Source of the DNA: an uncultured Sulfurovum sp.
GTDB lineage: Bacteria; Campylobacterota; Campylobacteria; Campylobacterales; Sulfurovaceae
DNA: 54,636 bases
Direction: 5' to 3'
Assembly: GCA_902727915.1 (NCBI GenBank)
Contig: CACVAU010000003.1
Coordinates: forward strand, 1 to 54,636
In this document: piece by piece, positions 8,286 through 18,811 of the stretch
Position numbering within the stretch: the first letter of the stretch is position 1
Layout of the letters: every line of letters begins with the position of its first letter
The notes under the pieces: model-generated
Database searches by the model: none
What the model was told of the DNA's origin: nothing
What the model saw: the letters and a program-made list of their open reading frames with translations, nothing else
Program-made: the position numbers and the translations under genes

Positions 8286-10214
8286 TTGACAGCAATCATC
8301 CAAAAAATCTTTCTACTATGTTTCTCTAGCTTATTTCTTCTCTCTGCTGAGATTACCCTTTACTCTGCATGTGATAAAGAACCTTATTCTTACTGTGAAA
8401 ATGGAGAAGTAAAAGGAATAAATGTTGAAATATATAAAGCCATTTTTAATAAAATTCAAGATTACTCCATAACAATAAAAGGCATTAAATGGAAAGAAGG
8501 TCTTAAAAAAATGAAAGACCAAAAGATTAAAATGTTCGGTTCTATCTCTGATAATTCTGAAAAATATCCTTTTATTAGTGAATATACAAACCCTTTTTTA
8601 TATAAAAAACAAACCCTTCTTTGTAATGAAAGCATAAAAGGTTTAAAACAAAAATGGCCTCAGGATTTTTATAATTTAAAAATTGCAACAAGTGAAGATT
8701 TTATAGAGAGTAAAAATTTTAAAGAAGCCGTCACCAAAGGCTTAATTACACAAGTAAAAGGAACTCATAATGAAAACTTCCTTAATTTAATTAAAAAAAA
8801 TATTGATTGTTATATTGATGATGAAATCATAATCAAAAAAAAAATAACCAACCAAATAAAGACTTATCAAGAAAACAATCAATCCATGTCAATATTAAAA
8901 AACATTCAAATCATTAAAACCATTAATACTTTTGGGCAAAAAATTGTATTTTCAAATTCAGCCTTTATTTTTCAAGAAGATTTAATCAATCAGATTAATA
9001 TTGCAATTAAGATTATGCAAACTTCGAAAGAGATAGATAAAATCATCAATAATAGTTTAAACAATTATCTAAATTCAAATCTCAAAAAAACAGTTAATGT
9101 TTCTGTTTATAACTGGGGAGAATATGTATCAGATAAAATCGTTTCCAATGGTGTCTTAGCTGAGCTTGTTGAAAAATCCTATAAAAATCAAAACATTAAC
9201 ATCACCTATAACTTTGTAGACTCCAACTATGCTTACCTTCTAACCAAATGGGGTAAGAGTTGTGTTAGCTTACCTTGGGCTAAGACAGAAGAAAAACTTA
9301 ACTATATGTATTTTTCTGAACCAATTAAACCTAGTAAAACCTACTTATTTTATAATAAAAAAAATTTTAAAGATGGTATTAAATATAACACCCTTGATGA
9401 TTTAAAATCTTATCGAATTGGAGGGTTAAATAAACATTTTTATAACGAAATATTCAAAAAAAACAACATCGACTATACTTATTTTAAAACTTTAAAAGAT
9501 GCAATTAAAGCTTTGTTATCCAACAAAATTGATATTATTCCTGAAACAAAAGAAATTTTTATTAGTGATAGTAAAAGGTTTTTTTCTAATGAACTTGAAC
9601 ACTTATCCTTTCATGACAAAAACTTTATTGATAGTAATATGTATCTTCTTTTTTCTAAACGTTGTAAAAATTCAGAACAATTAAGAGATAAATTCAATCA
9701 AGGCTTTCAAAATATTAAACAAAATGGCGTACTCAAAAAAATAATCAACAAATATAACCTACAAATAGAAGACTTTATAGAACAGGAAACAGACTCCAAT
9801 AAAACCACTGTACTGACTCATAAAAACTTTAAAATATGTGAAGAACAATGTAATGCTTTTCTTCAAAAAGAAAAAATAACTTTTTCTTCAGGTACTTCTG
9901 TTATCAAACCTGAAAATGAAAAACTCTTTGTAGACTTATCTTCAATACTACTCTCATGTCCAGAAACACGAACAAATATTATTGGACATACTGACACTAC
10001 AGGTTCAAATGAAATCAATCAAAAATTAAGTTTACAGCGTGCTGAAGCTGTAGTCAACCAACTGATTAAACTTGGTATTAATAAAAACAACATTCATGCT
10101 ATTGGTAAAGGAGAAAGTACTCCCATTGCTAGTAATGAAACAAAAGAGGGTCAAGAGAAAAATCGTCGTATAGAATGTCAAACTTTTAAATCTTCAAATT
10201 TAACAAATCAATAA
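8286..10214 (+). CDS. Dual solute-binding protein fused to an OmpA-like peptidoglycan anchor
   Basis: The product has 642 residues from TTG 8286. A signal peptide (about 1-20) is followed by two family 3 solute-binding-like regions, near 20-255 (ITLYSACDKEPYSYCENG) and near 265-500 (VNVSVYNWGEYVSDKIV). An OmpA-like domain occupies about 520-640 (FSSGTSVIKPENEKLF, IIGHTDTTGSNEINQKLS, RAEAVVNQL, NRRIECQ). Known OmpA domains of this type bind peptidoglycan in the periplasm. Two amino-acid-type binding domains tethered to the wall is an uncommon fusion. It follows the type I binding protein by nine bases, so the two probably act together. No transport partner is encoded in the window. Confidence 0.82.
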   Translation: MTAIIQKIFLLCFSSLFLLSAEITLYSACDKEPYSYCENGEVKGINVEIYKAIFNKIQDYSITIKGIKWKEGLKKMKDQKIKMFGSISDNSEKYPFISEYTNPFLYKKQTLLCNESIKGLKQKWPQDFYNLKIATSEDFIESKNFKEAVTKGLITQVKGTHNENFLNLIKKNIDCYIDDEIIIKKKITNQIKTYQENNQSMSILKNIQIIKTINTFGQKIVFSNSAFIFQEDLINQINIAIKIMQTSKEIDKIINNSLNNYLNSNLKKTVNVSVYNWGEYVSDKIVSNGVLAELVEKSYKNQNINITYNFVDSNYAYLLTKWGKSCVSLPWAKTEEKLNYMYFSEPIKPSKTYLFYNKKNFKDGIKYNTLDDLKSYRIGGLNKHFYNEIFKKNNIDYTYFKTLKDAIKALLSNKIDIIPETKEIFISDSKRFFSNELEHLSFHDKNFIDSNMYLLFSKRCKNSEQLRDKFNQGFQNIKQNGVLKKIINKYNLQIEDFIEQETDSNKTTVLTHKNFKICEEQCNAFLQKEKITFSSGTSVIKPENEKLFVDLSSILLSCPETRTNIIGHTDTTGSNEINQKLSLQRAEAVVNQLIKLGINKNNIHAIGKGESTPIASNETKEGQEKNRRIECQTFKSSNLTNQ

Positions 10215-10226
10215 CAAAGGATATCA

Positions 10227-10409
10227 ATGCACATTATTGCAATAATAATTTACCTACTTATCTCTTATTTGGTAGGTCTACTGGGAAAAAATAGAAAATT
10301 TGGTTTTTATGGATACTTTTTTATTTCCATATTTATAACCCCTCTTGTAGGACTACTTCTTGTATTAGCTTCAGATTCTAAAGATAAAAAAGAAGATGAG
10401 TGTGCATAA
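10227..10409 (+). CDS. Small two-helix membrane protein
   Basis: The product has 60 residues with two predicted helices (IIAIIIYLLISYLVGLLG and YGYFFISIFITPLVGLLLVL) joined by a short basic loop (KNRKFG), and a charged tail. AAAGGA precedes the ATG, and the 3' end overlaps the thioesterase start by 14 bases. It resembles small phospholipase-D-nuclease-N-like or superinfection-type membrane proteins only in general layout; I do not recognise a family. Conserved placement within the operon suggests it is real. Confidence 0.6.
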   Translation: MHIIAIIIYLLISYLVGLLGKNRKFGFYGYFFISIFITPLVGLLLVLASDSKDKKEDECA

Positions 10410-11088
10410 AAAAATACTTTTTACCATTCCATTTGCTGGTGGAAACAAATTTTCTTTTAAAGCATACGAAACATTTTTAAAAAATGATTTTGATATCTAT
10501 CCTTTGGAACTTCCTGGTCGTGGAGATCGATTTTCTGAAAACTTAATGACTGATATTTATAGTGTTCGAGATGATTTATTTAATCAAATGAAAGATTATT
10601 TAGATAGAGACTATATTATTTATGGACATAGTCTAGGAGGACTACTTTCTTATCTTGTAACACTTTTAATAGAAGAAAAAAACTTGAAAAAACCTCTTCA
10701 TTTAATTATTAGTGGAAGAGCTAACCCTTCTATGAAGGCAAAAGTAATTAGACATACTTTAACAAAGGTTAATTTTATTAATAACTTAAAAAACTTAGGA
10801 GGTATGCCCTCAGATTTTTTTAAACACCCTGATCTTTTTGATATTTTTGAACCCATCTTAAGAGCTGACTTTAAAATATCTGAATGTTTTTATTTAGAAG
10901 AAAATAAAAAAGTTTATACAAAACTATCTATTTTATATGGAGATAATGACTCTTTTAACTTAAAAGAAGCACGTGCTTGGGAAAATTTCACTTACCACAA
11001 GCCAATTACACTTCAAAAATTTAAAGGAAATCATTTTTTTATTTATAAGCATGTTGAATCTATTTGTAACCTTATTAAAGCATCCTAA
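10396..11088 (+). CDS. Type II thioesterase of the NRPS cluster (GrsT/RifR-like)
   Basis: The 230-residue alpha/beta hydrolase has IPFAGGNKFSF at the N-terminus, the nucleophile motif GHSLGG near 75-80, a catalytic-acid region LYGDNDSF and the histidine in GNHFFIYKH near the C-terminus. This is the external thioesterase family that removes wrongly primed or stalled acyl groups from carrier proteins of peptide synthetases. The gene starts inside the preceding small-protein gene and its TAA overlaps the next ATG (TAATG), so translation is coupled on both sides. The protein is cytoplasmic and should act on the carrier domains of the adjoining synthetase. Confidence 0.9.
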   Translation: MSVHKKILFTIPFAGGNKFSFKAYETFLKNDFDIYPLELPGRGDRFSENLMTDIYSVRDDLFNQMKDYLDRDYIIYGHSLGGLLSYLVTLLIEEKNLKKPLHLIISGRANPSMKAKVIRHTLTKVNFINNLKNLGGMPSDFFKHPDLFDIFEPILRADFKISECFYLEENKKVYTKLSILYGDNDSFNLKEARAWENFTYHKPITLQKFKGNHFFIYKHVESICNLIKAS

Positions 11089-11756
11089 TGATTGATATTT
11101 TGATTGTTAATATCAATGAAATTTCTCAAGAAGATTATGAAAATCTTTTTGCATCATTACCTCCAAAAATGCAAGTAGAGGTTTCCAGATATACTTTAAA
11201 AAAAGATAAACAACGTACCCTTGCTGGTAAACTACTGTTGTTAAACTATTTAACAGAAAATACTATTTTTACTCTTTTTGATATCAGTAAAACATCCTAT
11301 CAAAAACCTTATATTAAAAACTCTAATTTATCTTTTAATATTTCTCATTCAGGTGATTATGTGGTTTGTGCTTGTTCAAAATTTAACACAATAGGTATTG
11401 ATATTGAAGATACTTCACAGCAAATTGAATTTAATGATTTTCATGAAGTTCTTTCAGGTGAAGAATTTCAAAAAATTTTAAATGCAACGCATTCCTTAAA
11501 AGAATTTTACCGAATTTGGACAGGAAAAGAAGGCGTATTAAAAGCTGAGGGGAAAGGACTTTTAGGTGAAATAAAAGAAGTAGAACTGGCTAAAAATACG
11601 GTTTTTTTTAAAAATAAAAAGTATTTTATTTTTTCTTATTCCTTCAATAACTACTTATTATCTATGATTTATCAAAACCCTAAGGAAATCCGAGTTTTTA
11701 AGATAATTAAAAAGAAGAAAGTCTTAGTAGAAACATTTAAACAAAAAATTGTTTAA
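11088..11756 (+). CDS. Sfp-type 4'-phosphopantetheinyl transferase
   Basis: The product has 222 residues and carries the Sfp-family motifs: FNISHSGDYVVCA, the metal-binding GIDIEDTS, and FYRIWTGKEGVLKAEGKGL (the WxxKE(A)xxK motif). The enzyme transfers phosphopantetheine from CoA to the serine of carrier proteins, converting the synthetase to its active form. It closes the operon; a stem-loop overlaps its stop codon. A dedicated PPTase within the cluster implies that the host's own AcpS does not serve these carriers. Confidence 0.92.
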   Translation: MIDILIVNINEISQEDYENLFASLPPKMQVEVSRYTLKKDKQRTLAGKLLLLNYLTENTIFTLFDISKTSYQKPYIKNSNLSFNISHSGDYVVCACSKFNTIGIDIEDTSQQIEFNDFHEVLSGEEFQKILNATHSLKEFYRIWTGKEGVLKAEGKGLLGEIKEVELAKNTVFFKNKKYFIFSYSFNNYLLSMIYQNPKEIRVFKIIKKKKVLVETFKQKIV

Positions 11757-11762
11757 ATGTTT
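11731..11762. terminator. Perfect 14-bp hairpin ending the biosynthetic operon
   Basis: AAACATTTAAACAA at 11731-11744 pairs perfectly with 11749-11762 around an AAAA loop, and two more T's follow. It overlaps the last codons of the PPTase gene and lies between convergent genes, so it may terminate in both directions. The stem is almost all A/T, which makes it weak on paper. Confidence 0.55.
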
Positions 11763-11796
11763 TTAACCATATTCCTCTAGCCAAAGACCTTCATTA

Positions 11797-12447
11797 TTAA
11801 AAAGATGTTCCAACACCTACAACAACATTTTTTTGATTCTCAGAACCCAAATCTTCAGGGCTAAAGTTATGATAAATCAATGAAAAATCTATTTTATCAA
11901 ATGATTTACTTAAACCAATTGAGTAATATTCCCCATTTTGATCATAATGACCATAAGCTAAATCAAAATTATAATCTTGCATTACTACAATAGACGTATT
12001 TAAAGCAATATCATCAGGTACATCTTCTAATCCTTTTGAATAAGTTGCTCCAAAACTTATTAAACCAAAATTTTTACTAAGAGAAAAATATATTTCATTG
12101 CCATTTAAAGATGAGTCAGTTAAATATCCGTATCTAATAAAACCTAAATCATACTCAAGAGTAGCAAGTTCACCACTATACCCAACATAACCATCTACTT
12201 CAATATCACCCTTACCCTGCCCTTCACTAAAATCTACATTCGATGTCCAAGTACCTACATAAAATCCATTCATATCTACATCAAAACCACCTTGAATAGC
12301 TGCAGTATTATTTGTCTGAGTCATACCCCTCCACACATAATTATTGACGGCTGAAATATTTGCAGAAACTTCTACTTCTCCCATTAGCGATGTTGAAATT
12401 GCACTTACAGATAAAATTGTCAGTAATGATAGCTTTCCAAGTTTCAT
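11797..12447 (-). CDS. TorF-family putative outer-membrane protein
   Basis: The product has 216 residues with a signal peptide (about 1-23, cleavage after LMGE). The mature part is a run of alternating beta segments beginning VSANISAVNNYVWRGMTQTN, a recognisable signature of the TorF/gcw_chp family of porin-like proteins found in many proteobacteria. It ends with an aromatic/hydrophobic strand and terminal Phe (VVVGVGTSF), as expected for outer-membrane barrels. The physiological substrate is unknown. The gene is monocistronic, converging with the PPTase gene. Confidence 0.75.
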   Translation of the reverse strand: MKLGKLSLLTILSVSAISTSLMGEVEVSANISAVNNYVWRGMTQTNNTAAIQGGFDVDMNGFYVGTWTSNVDFSEGQGKGDIEVDGYVGYSGELATLEYDLGFIRYGYLTDSSLNGNEIYFSLSKNFGLISFGATYSKGLEDVPDDIALNTSIVVMQDYNFDLAYGHYDQNGEYYSIGLSKSFDKIDFSLIYHNFSPEDLGSENQKNVVVGVGTSF

Positions 12448-12568
12448 AACTTTATTCCTTTAATTTTTAATTAAATGAATTATAGTCAATTTATTACTTT
12501 TATTTAAGAGATTTCGTTCTAAACTTATAATAAACATATATCAATAATCAATTGTTTAACTAGTTAAC

Positions 12569-13708
12569 TTACTCTATAATATTTTTCCTCAAAAAAACAC
12601 CTGACTCTACATGCTGTGTATGAGGGAATTGATCATAAATAGCAGAATCATCTATACTATGTGTTTTTGTTAATTCAACCAAGTCTCTGGCTAATGTTTC
12701 GGGGTTACAAGAAATATATATAATGTTTTCAATACCTTGAATAAGTTTAATGGTATCCATATCCAGTCCAGCACGTGGTGGATCTACTAAAACAGTTGAA
12801 AAGTTATAAGCGTCTAAATCTACATCTTTCAGACGTGTAAATTCTCGCTCTTTATTAAGTGCTTGTGTCATCTCTTCTGAAGCTAAACGAATAAACTCAA
12901 TATTATTTACATCATTTAATTCACAATTTTCTTTAGCAGCATAAATAGAACGTTTAGAAATCTCTGTGGCTAATACTCTGTCAAAATATTTCGAAAGAGG
13001 CAAAGTAAAGTTTCCTAAACCACAATAACTCTCTAAAAAGTCACCATTACCTTCTACTTTTTTTGCCTGACTAATAGCCCACTCTATCATCTGTACATTT
13101 ACAGCTGGGTTTGGTTGTGTAAAACCACTTTCATAATGTTTGTAAAAATAATCTTGACCATCTATAAACAATTTTTCTGTTACAAACTCATCTGAGAGAA
13201 TAACTTTTTGTTTTCGGCTTCGTCCCATGATTTTTGTATTTAGAAGTTGTTCAAGTGCTTTAGCTTCCTCATTCCAATCGTCTGCTAACTTTCGATGGTA
13301 AATCATGGTAATTAAACACTCATCGGTAGTAGTGGCTAAAAACTCAATAGAAAAAAGACGATGTTTTAAAACTTCTGAACTATTCACCTTGTCTAAAAGA
13401 GGTTGCATTCTTTTTTCTATAGGAGCAATTACTTTTGGACACTCCGTAATACTCAATGCACCCTTTTTTCTTTCACCATCTTTTGCTAAGTAACTCATGG
13501 CATAAGAACACGTATCTTCGTCATGCCAAATTTTAAACTCTGATCTTGCTCGGTAATGTGATGGCTGGGCTGAAAAAACTTCTAAATCTTTCACTTCAAA
13601 AGGAGACAATAGCCCTAATACACGCTCTTTTTTTTCAGCTAACTCAGCTTCATAACTTAAGTCATAAATAGTACAAGAACCACAAGTCCCAAAATGTTCA
13701 CACTTCAA
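12569..13708 (-). CDS. trmA: tRNA (uracil-5-)-methyltransferase
   Basis: The 379-residue SAM-dependent RNA methyltransferase shows FLESYCGLGNFTLPLS (SAM binding), VLVDPPRAGLD and the catalytic cysteine motif YISCNPETLARDL. TrmA makes m5U54 in the T-loop of tRNA. The N-terminus has C-x5-C-x2-C (CEHFGTCGSC), like the iron-sulfur site of RlmD/RumA-type relatives and unlike classical E. coli TrmA; a fourth cysteine is available in SITECPKV. Length and the lack of an N-terminal TRAM domain favour TrmA. A 23S rRNA target cannot be excluded from sequence alone. Confidence 0.85.
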   Translation of the reverse strand: MKCEHFGTCGSCTIYDLSYEAELAEKKERVLGLLSPFEVKDLEVFSAQPSHYRARSEFKIWHDEDTCSYAMSYLAKDGERKKGALSITECPKVIAPIEKRMQPLLDKVNSSEVLKHRLFSIEFLATTTDECLITMIYHRKLADDWNEEAKALEQLLNTKIMGRSRKQKVILSDEFVTEKLFIDGQDYFYKHYESGFTQPNPAVNVQMIEWAISQAKKVEGNGDFLESYCGLGNFTLPLSKYFDRVLATEISKRSIYAAKENCELNDVNNIEFIRLASEEMTQALNKEREFTRLKDVDLDAYNFSTVLVDPPRAGLDMDTIKLIQGIENIIYISCNPETLARDLVELTKTHSIDDSAIYDQFPHTQHVESGVFLRKNIIE

Positions 13709-13749
13709 TGTTATACCTTCTTAAATAATTGTGGTATTTTAGCTAAAAG

Positions 13750-14070
13750 TTACGATACATGTATAATATTACTTAAGTTTTTTTCTAGAAGAGCTTCTCT
13801 TAACCTATCTTTAAATTGTTCTAAGTCACTAAAACGATTTGAAACAGCTCTTATGACAATGGTTTTAAATTCTCTGTCTATAAACTGCTGTTGATATTCA
13901 ATATTACCATCTATCGTAATAAGAATATCTACATCTTTTTTATCTAACTCATTTAAAAGGTCTGTATCTTTGTATCCACCTAATCCTATTTGAGGTACTG
14001 TCCAAACTTTATGTTCTGGAAAAAATATTGTAATACGTTTAGGTAAACACTCATCAATAATTATCGTCAT
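13750..14070 (-). CDS. DUF5615 PIN-like protein (probable toxin partner)
   Basis: The product has 106 residues and begins MTIIIDECLPKRI with an early aspartate, then WTVPQIGLGGYKDTDLL and DILITIDGNIEYQQQF, the pattern of DUF5615 PIN-like proteins (acidic residues D6, D37/D38 region and ITIDGN). These usually pair with an upstream DUF433 gene in a toxin-antitoxin-like module. Here the DUF433 gene lies four bases upstream on the same strand. RNase activity is inferred from the PIN-like fold. Confidence 0.75.
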   Translation of the reverse strand: MTIIIDECLPKRITIFFPEHKVWTVPQIGLGGYKDTDLLNELDKKDVDILITIDGNIEYQQQFIDREFKTIVIRAVSNRFSDLEQFKDRLREALLEKNLSNIIHVS

Positions 14071-14074
14071 ACAA

Positions 14075-14284
14075 CTAAGCTACTTTACTATTCTCGATAG
14101 CAACCTCTGCATTTTGTAATAAATGTCTCACCTGTTCAAAGGAAACAGTTGGAAAGTCTTCTAAAAAGTCCTTAATACTTTCTCCAGCTACAAGATAATC
14201 AAAAAGATTTCTAACAGGCACCCGTGTACCTGTAAAAATAAGTACTCCATTTAATATTTCTTTATTAGATTCTATCATTGACAT
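14075..14284 (-). CDS. DUF433 small DNA-binding protein (probable antitoxin partner)
   Basis: The product has 69 residues. ILNGVLIFTGTRVPVRNLFDYL and GESIKDFLEDFPTVSFEQV are characteristic of DUF433, a winged-helix-like small protein found beside DUF5615. The four-base spacing to the PIN-like gene indicates one transcript. Starting ATGs occur at 14284 and two codons later; AAAGGAAAAAA lies upstream. Confidence 0.78.
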   Translation of the reverse strand: MSMIESNKEILNGVLIFTGTRVPVRNLFDYLVAGESIKDFLEDFPTVSFEQVRHLLQNAEVAIENSKVA

Positions 14285-14314
14285 TATTTTTTCCTTTTCT
14301 ATTTTGATAAAATA

Positions 14315-16276
<1,962 letters not shown>

Positions 16277-16357
16277 TTATATCTCTTATTAATTAATTGC
16301 CTATATTTTAACATTAGCTATCTAAGCATAGCGCAGAGTTTTACGCTATTATACAAC

Positions 16358-18811
16358 ATGGAAGATTTAAAAATAAAAGTAGAAGACCTACTACATCAAA
16401 ACAAGTCTGACTTTGAAGTTTCAAAACTCTTAAAAAAAGAGATTAAAACCTATTTTGGAACACTCGAAGAGAGCTTTAGAGAAAACAATGGGAAAAACTT
16501 TCTTGTTAAGCATACTAAAAAGATTGATACCATCTTACAAATGTCCTATAGAGTAGCCATGCGTGCCATGTTTGGAACCTATATGCCAATGAAAAGCACC
16601 TTGCCCATAACACTTGTAGCACTTGGTTCTTATGGTAGAGAACAACTTTGTGTTTATTCCGATATTGACTTAATGATTGTTTATAAAGAAGTCCCAGGAT
16701 ATAACACTCAGGAGATGATAGAAAAAATTCTTTATATCTTATGGGATGCTGGACTGAAACTCGGTCATAGAGTCCATGAAGTAGATGAACTGTTTGAAGT
16801 TTCAAAAACAGACATTACCATTAAAACTTCATTCATAGAATCTCGTTTCATTGAAGGCTCTAAACAACTTTGGAATCAAACCCAAAATGAACTTCATCGT
16901 ATTCGCAAAGACAATCAAGAGACATTCATTGCAGCAAAAATTGAAGAGATGAAAACACTGCATGAAAAGTACCCAATGACCATGGAACCAAACCTTAAAG
17001 AAGGTGTCGGAGGTTTTCGGAATGCTAATTTAGTCTATTGGATTGGAAACATTCTATACAATGCTAACTCCATTGCTGACTTAGAAGGCAATATTATTAG
17101 TAAAAATGAGTATGAAGAGTTTAGAGAAGCCCTCTACTTTTTATTTAAAGTTCGTTCAGCCTTACACCTTGCTACAGGTAAAAAAGAAGACAAACTTCGT
17201 CTAGAACTCATTCCTGAAGTGGCAAAATATTTAGGATATGATGACAAAAAAAAGCATATGAAATTCTCTCGAAAAGTTATTTCTCATCTTAAGACCATTA
17301 AACTCTATAGCACCATTTGGGTTAATGCATTAAGTAGTTATGGTACTACAGAGGTTATGCTTCAACCCCAAGAAACCAATACCTACCATGGACTTTTAAA
17401 ACAATTGTCTTGTGCTAAGCCTGAAAACTTCCCTGTGCATCCTACTTTTCTTAAGGCTCTAACCTGTTGCTACCGAGAAGATGAGGTTGAAAAAAATATC
17501 TATGGCACAATCTACAAAATTTTTGAACAACCCCAAAGTCACCTTGTTTTAAATACGCTGATAGATGCTCGACTTTTAGGCTATACCATTCCCTATATGA
17601 AAAAAGCTATTAATCTCCCACAATTTGATGGTTATCATCAATATGCTGTTGGTATTCATACTGTAAAATGTATTGAAGCATTGGAAAATATAAAAGATGA
17701 CTTGATTCGTAAGCTATATGATAATTTAAGTTTAGAAGAGCAAGTTTTCTTAAAAACGGTTGTTCTCATACATGATGCAGGTAAAGGTCGAAGAAAGGAT
17801 CATCATGAAGTCGGCACAGTACTCTTCAAAGGATTTTCTGAAAAACTAGGCTACAACCATGAGTTTGTTCAAGTGGGTAAAAACCTCATCTTATACCATA
17901 CATTAATGAGTATTACAGCCCAAAGAGAAGACCTACACTCTGAACAAGTTATTTTAAAATTTTCTTCCCACTTCCCAACACAAAAAGAGCTAAATTTAAT
18001 TTACATATTAACCTATGCTGACATGAATGGTGTTGGTAAAGATATTTACAATAACTTTTCAGCAAGTCTTATTTATGAGCTTTACACACAATCCTCTTTA
18101 GCCATTAAAAATGTATCTCTGTTAAAGGAAACAGCAAAACGTATTAAGAAAGAAAAACAATTACAACGTAGCATAAGTTTTAATCTTTTACCACGTAGCT
18201 TACAAAAGAAGACGCTAAGCATTAATTCAGATATGTTTTTTATCAAAAATACGCCTCAAGAAATTATCAATATTGTCAAAATTGCACAAACGTTAAAAGA
18301 GCATTATTATAGTATTAAAAATGAAAAATTTTTAACGCTTGAAATTTATCGCAAAGACAATTTAGATTTGAGTTTTTTACTGCAAAAACTTTCACATCTC
18401 AATATTGTGCATATGGATATACATAAGTTATTTTCCAATATCAAATATTTCCGTATAGATTTTGCTGAAACGATTGAAGAAGGTGATTATATTCAACTTA
18501 ATGAACTCATGATTGAAGCACTAACAGAAATACATAAGCTCAAAATAGCCAAGCCTAAAATTTTAGCAAAAGACATTCTTATTAACTGTGAACACTCTCA
18601 GGAACATTCCCTACTAAAGATTAATTGCCTAAATCAAAAAGGCTTATTATCTTATATAATTAATCTGTTTGATAGCCTAGGTGTTGATATAAGTTCAGCC
18701 AAAATTCACACAAAACAGAACAGAATTAATGACCTTTTTTTAATCGAGAAGAATGGAAACTTTTGTAATAATACTCATCTAATTATTAAAGAACTTACGG
18801 AGAATGAATAA
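16358..18811 (+). CDS. glnD: [Protein-PII] uridylyltransferase/uridylyl-removing enzyme
   Basis: The product has 817 residues from ATG 16358; the frame is open to 16268, but the extra 30 residues overlap ligA and are unlike a GlnD start. Domains are a nucleotidyltransferase (GSYGREQLCVYSDIDLMI, the G-S-x-D-x-D motif), a GlnD-linker region, an HD hydrolase (VLIHDAGKGRRKDHHEVG) and C-terminal ACT-like regions (LLKINCLNQKGLLSYI). It senses glutamine and modifies PII. A TATTAT sequence ends only five bases before the ATG and there is no Shine-Dalgarno site, so the mRNA could be leaderless. The gene runs directly into glmS with no spacer. Confidence 0.9.
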   Translation: MEDLKIKVEDLLHQNKSDFEVSKLLKKEIKTYFGTLEESFRENNGKNFLVKHTKKIDTILQMSYRVAMRAMFGTYMPMKSTLPITLVALGSYGREQLCVYSDIDLMIVYKEVPGYNTQEMIEKILYILWDAGLKLGHRVHEVDELFEVSKTDITIKTSFIESRFIEGSKQLWNQTQNELHRIRKDNQETFIAAKIEEMKTLHEKYPMTMEPNLKEGVGGFRNANLVYWIGNILYNANSIADLEGNIISKNEYEEFREALYFLFKVRSALHLATGKKEDKLRLELIPEVAKYLGYDDKKKHMKFSRKVISHLKTIKLYSTIWVNALSSYGTTEVMLQPQETNTYHGLLKQLSCAKPENFPVHPTFLKALTCCYREDEVEKNIYGTIYKIFEQPQSHLVLNTLIDARLLGYTIPYMKKAINLPQFDGYHQYAVGIHTVKCIEALENIKDDLIRKLYDNLSLEEQVFLKTVVLIHDAGKGRRKDHHEVGTVLFKGFSEKLGYNHEFVQVGKNLILYHTLMSITAQREDLHSEQVILKFSSHFPTQKELNLIYILTYADMNGVGKDIYNNFSASLIYELYTQSSLAIKNVSLLKETAKRIKKEKQLQRSISFNLLPRSLQKKTLSINSDMFFIKNTPQEIINIVKIAQTLKEHYYSIKNEKFLTLEIYRKDNLDLSFLLQKLSHLNIVHMDIHKLFSNIKYFRIDFAETIEEGDYIQLNELMIEALTEIHKLKIAKPKILAKDILINCEHSQEHSLLKINCLNQKGLLSYIINLFDSLGVDISSAKIHTKQNRINDLFLIEKNGNFCNNTHLIIKELTENE

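Noticed and set aside
7050..10214. A complete ABC importer formed by the two binding proteins
   Set aside because: No permease or importer ATPase is present; the only ABC protein nearby is an exporter half-transporter.
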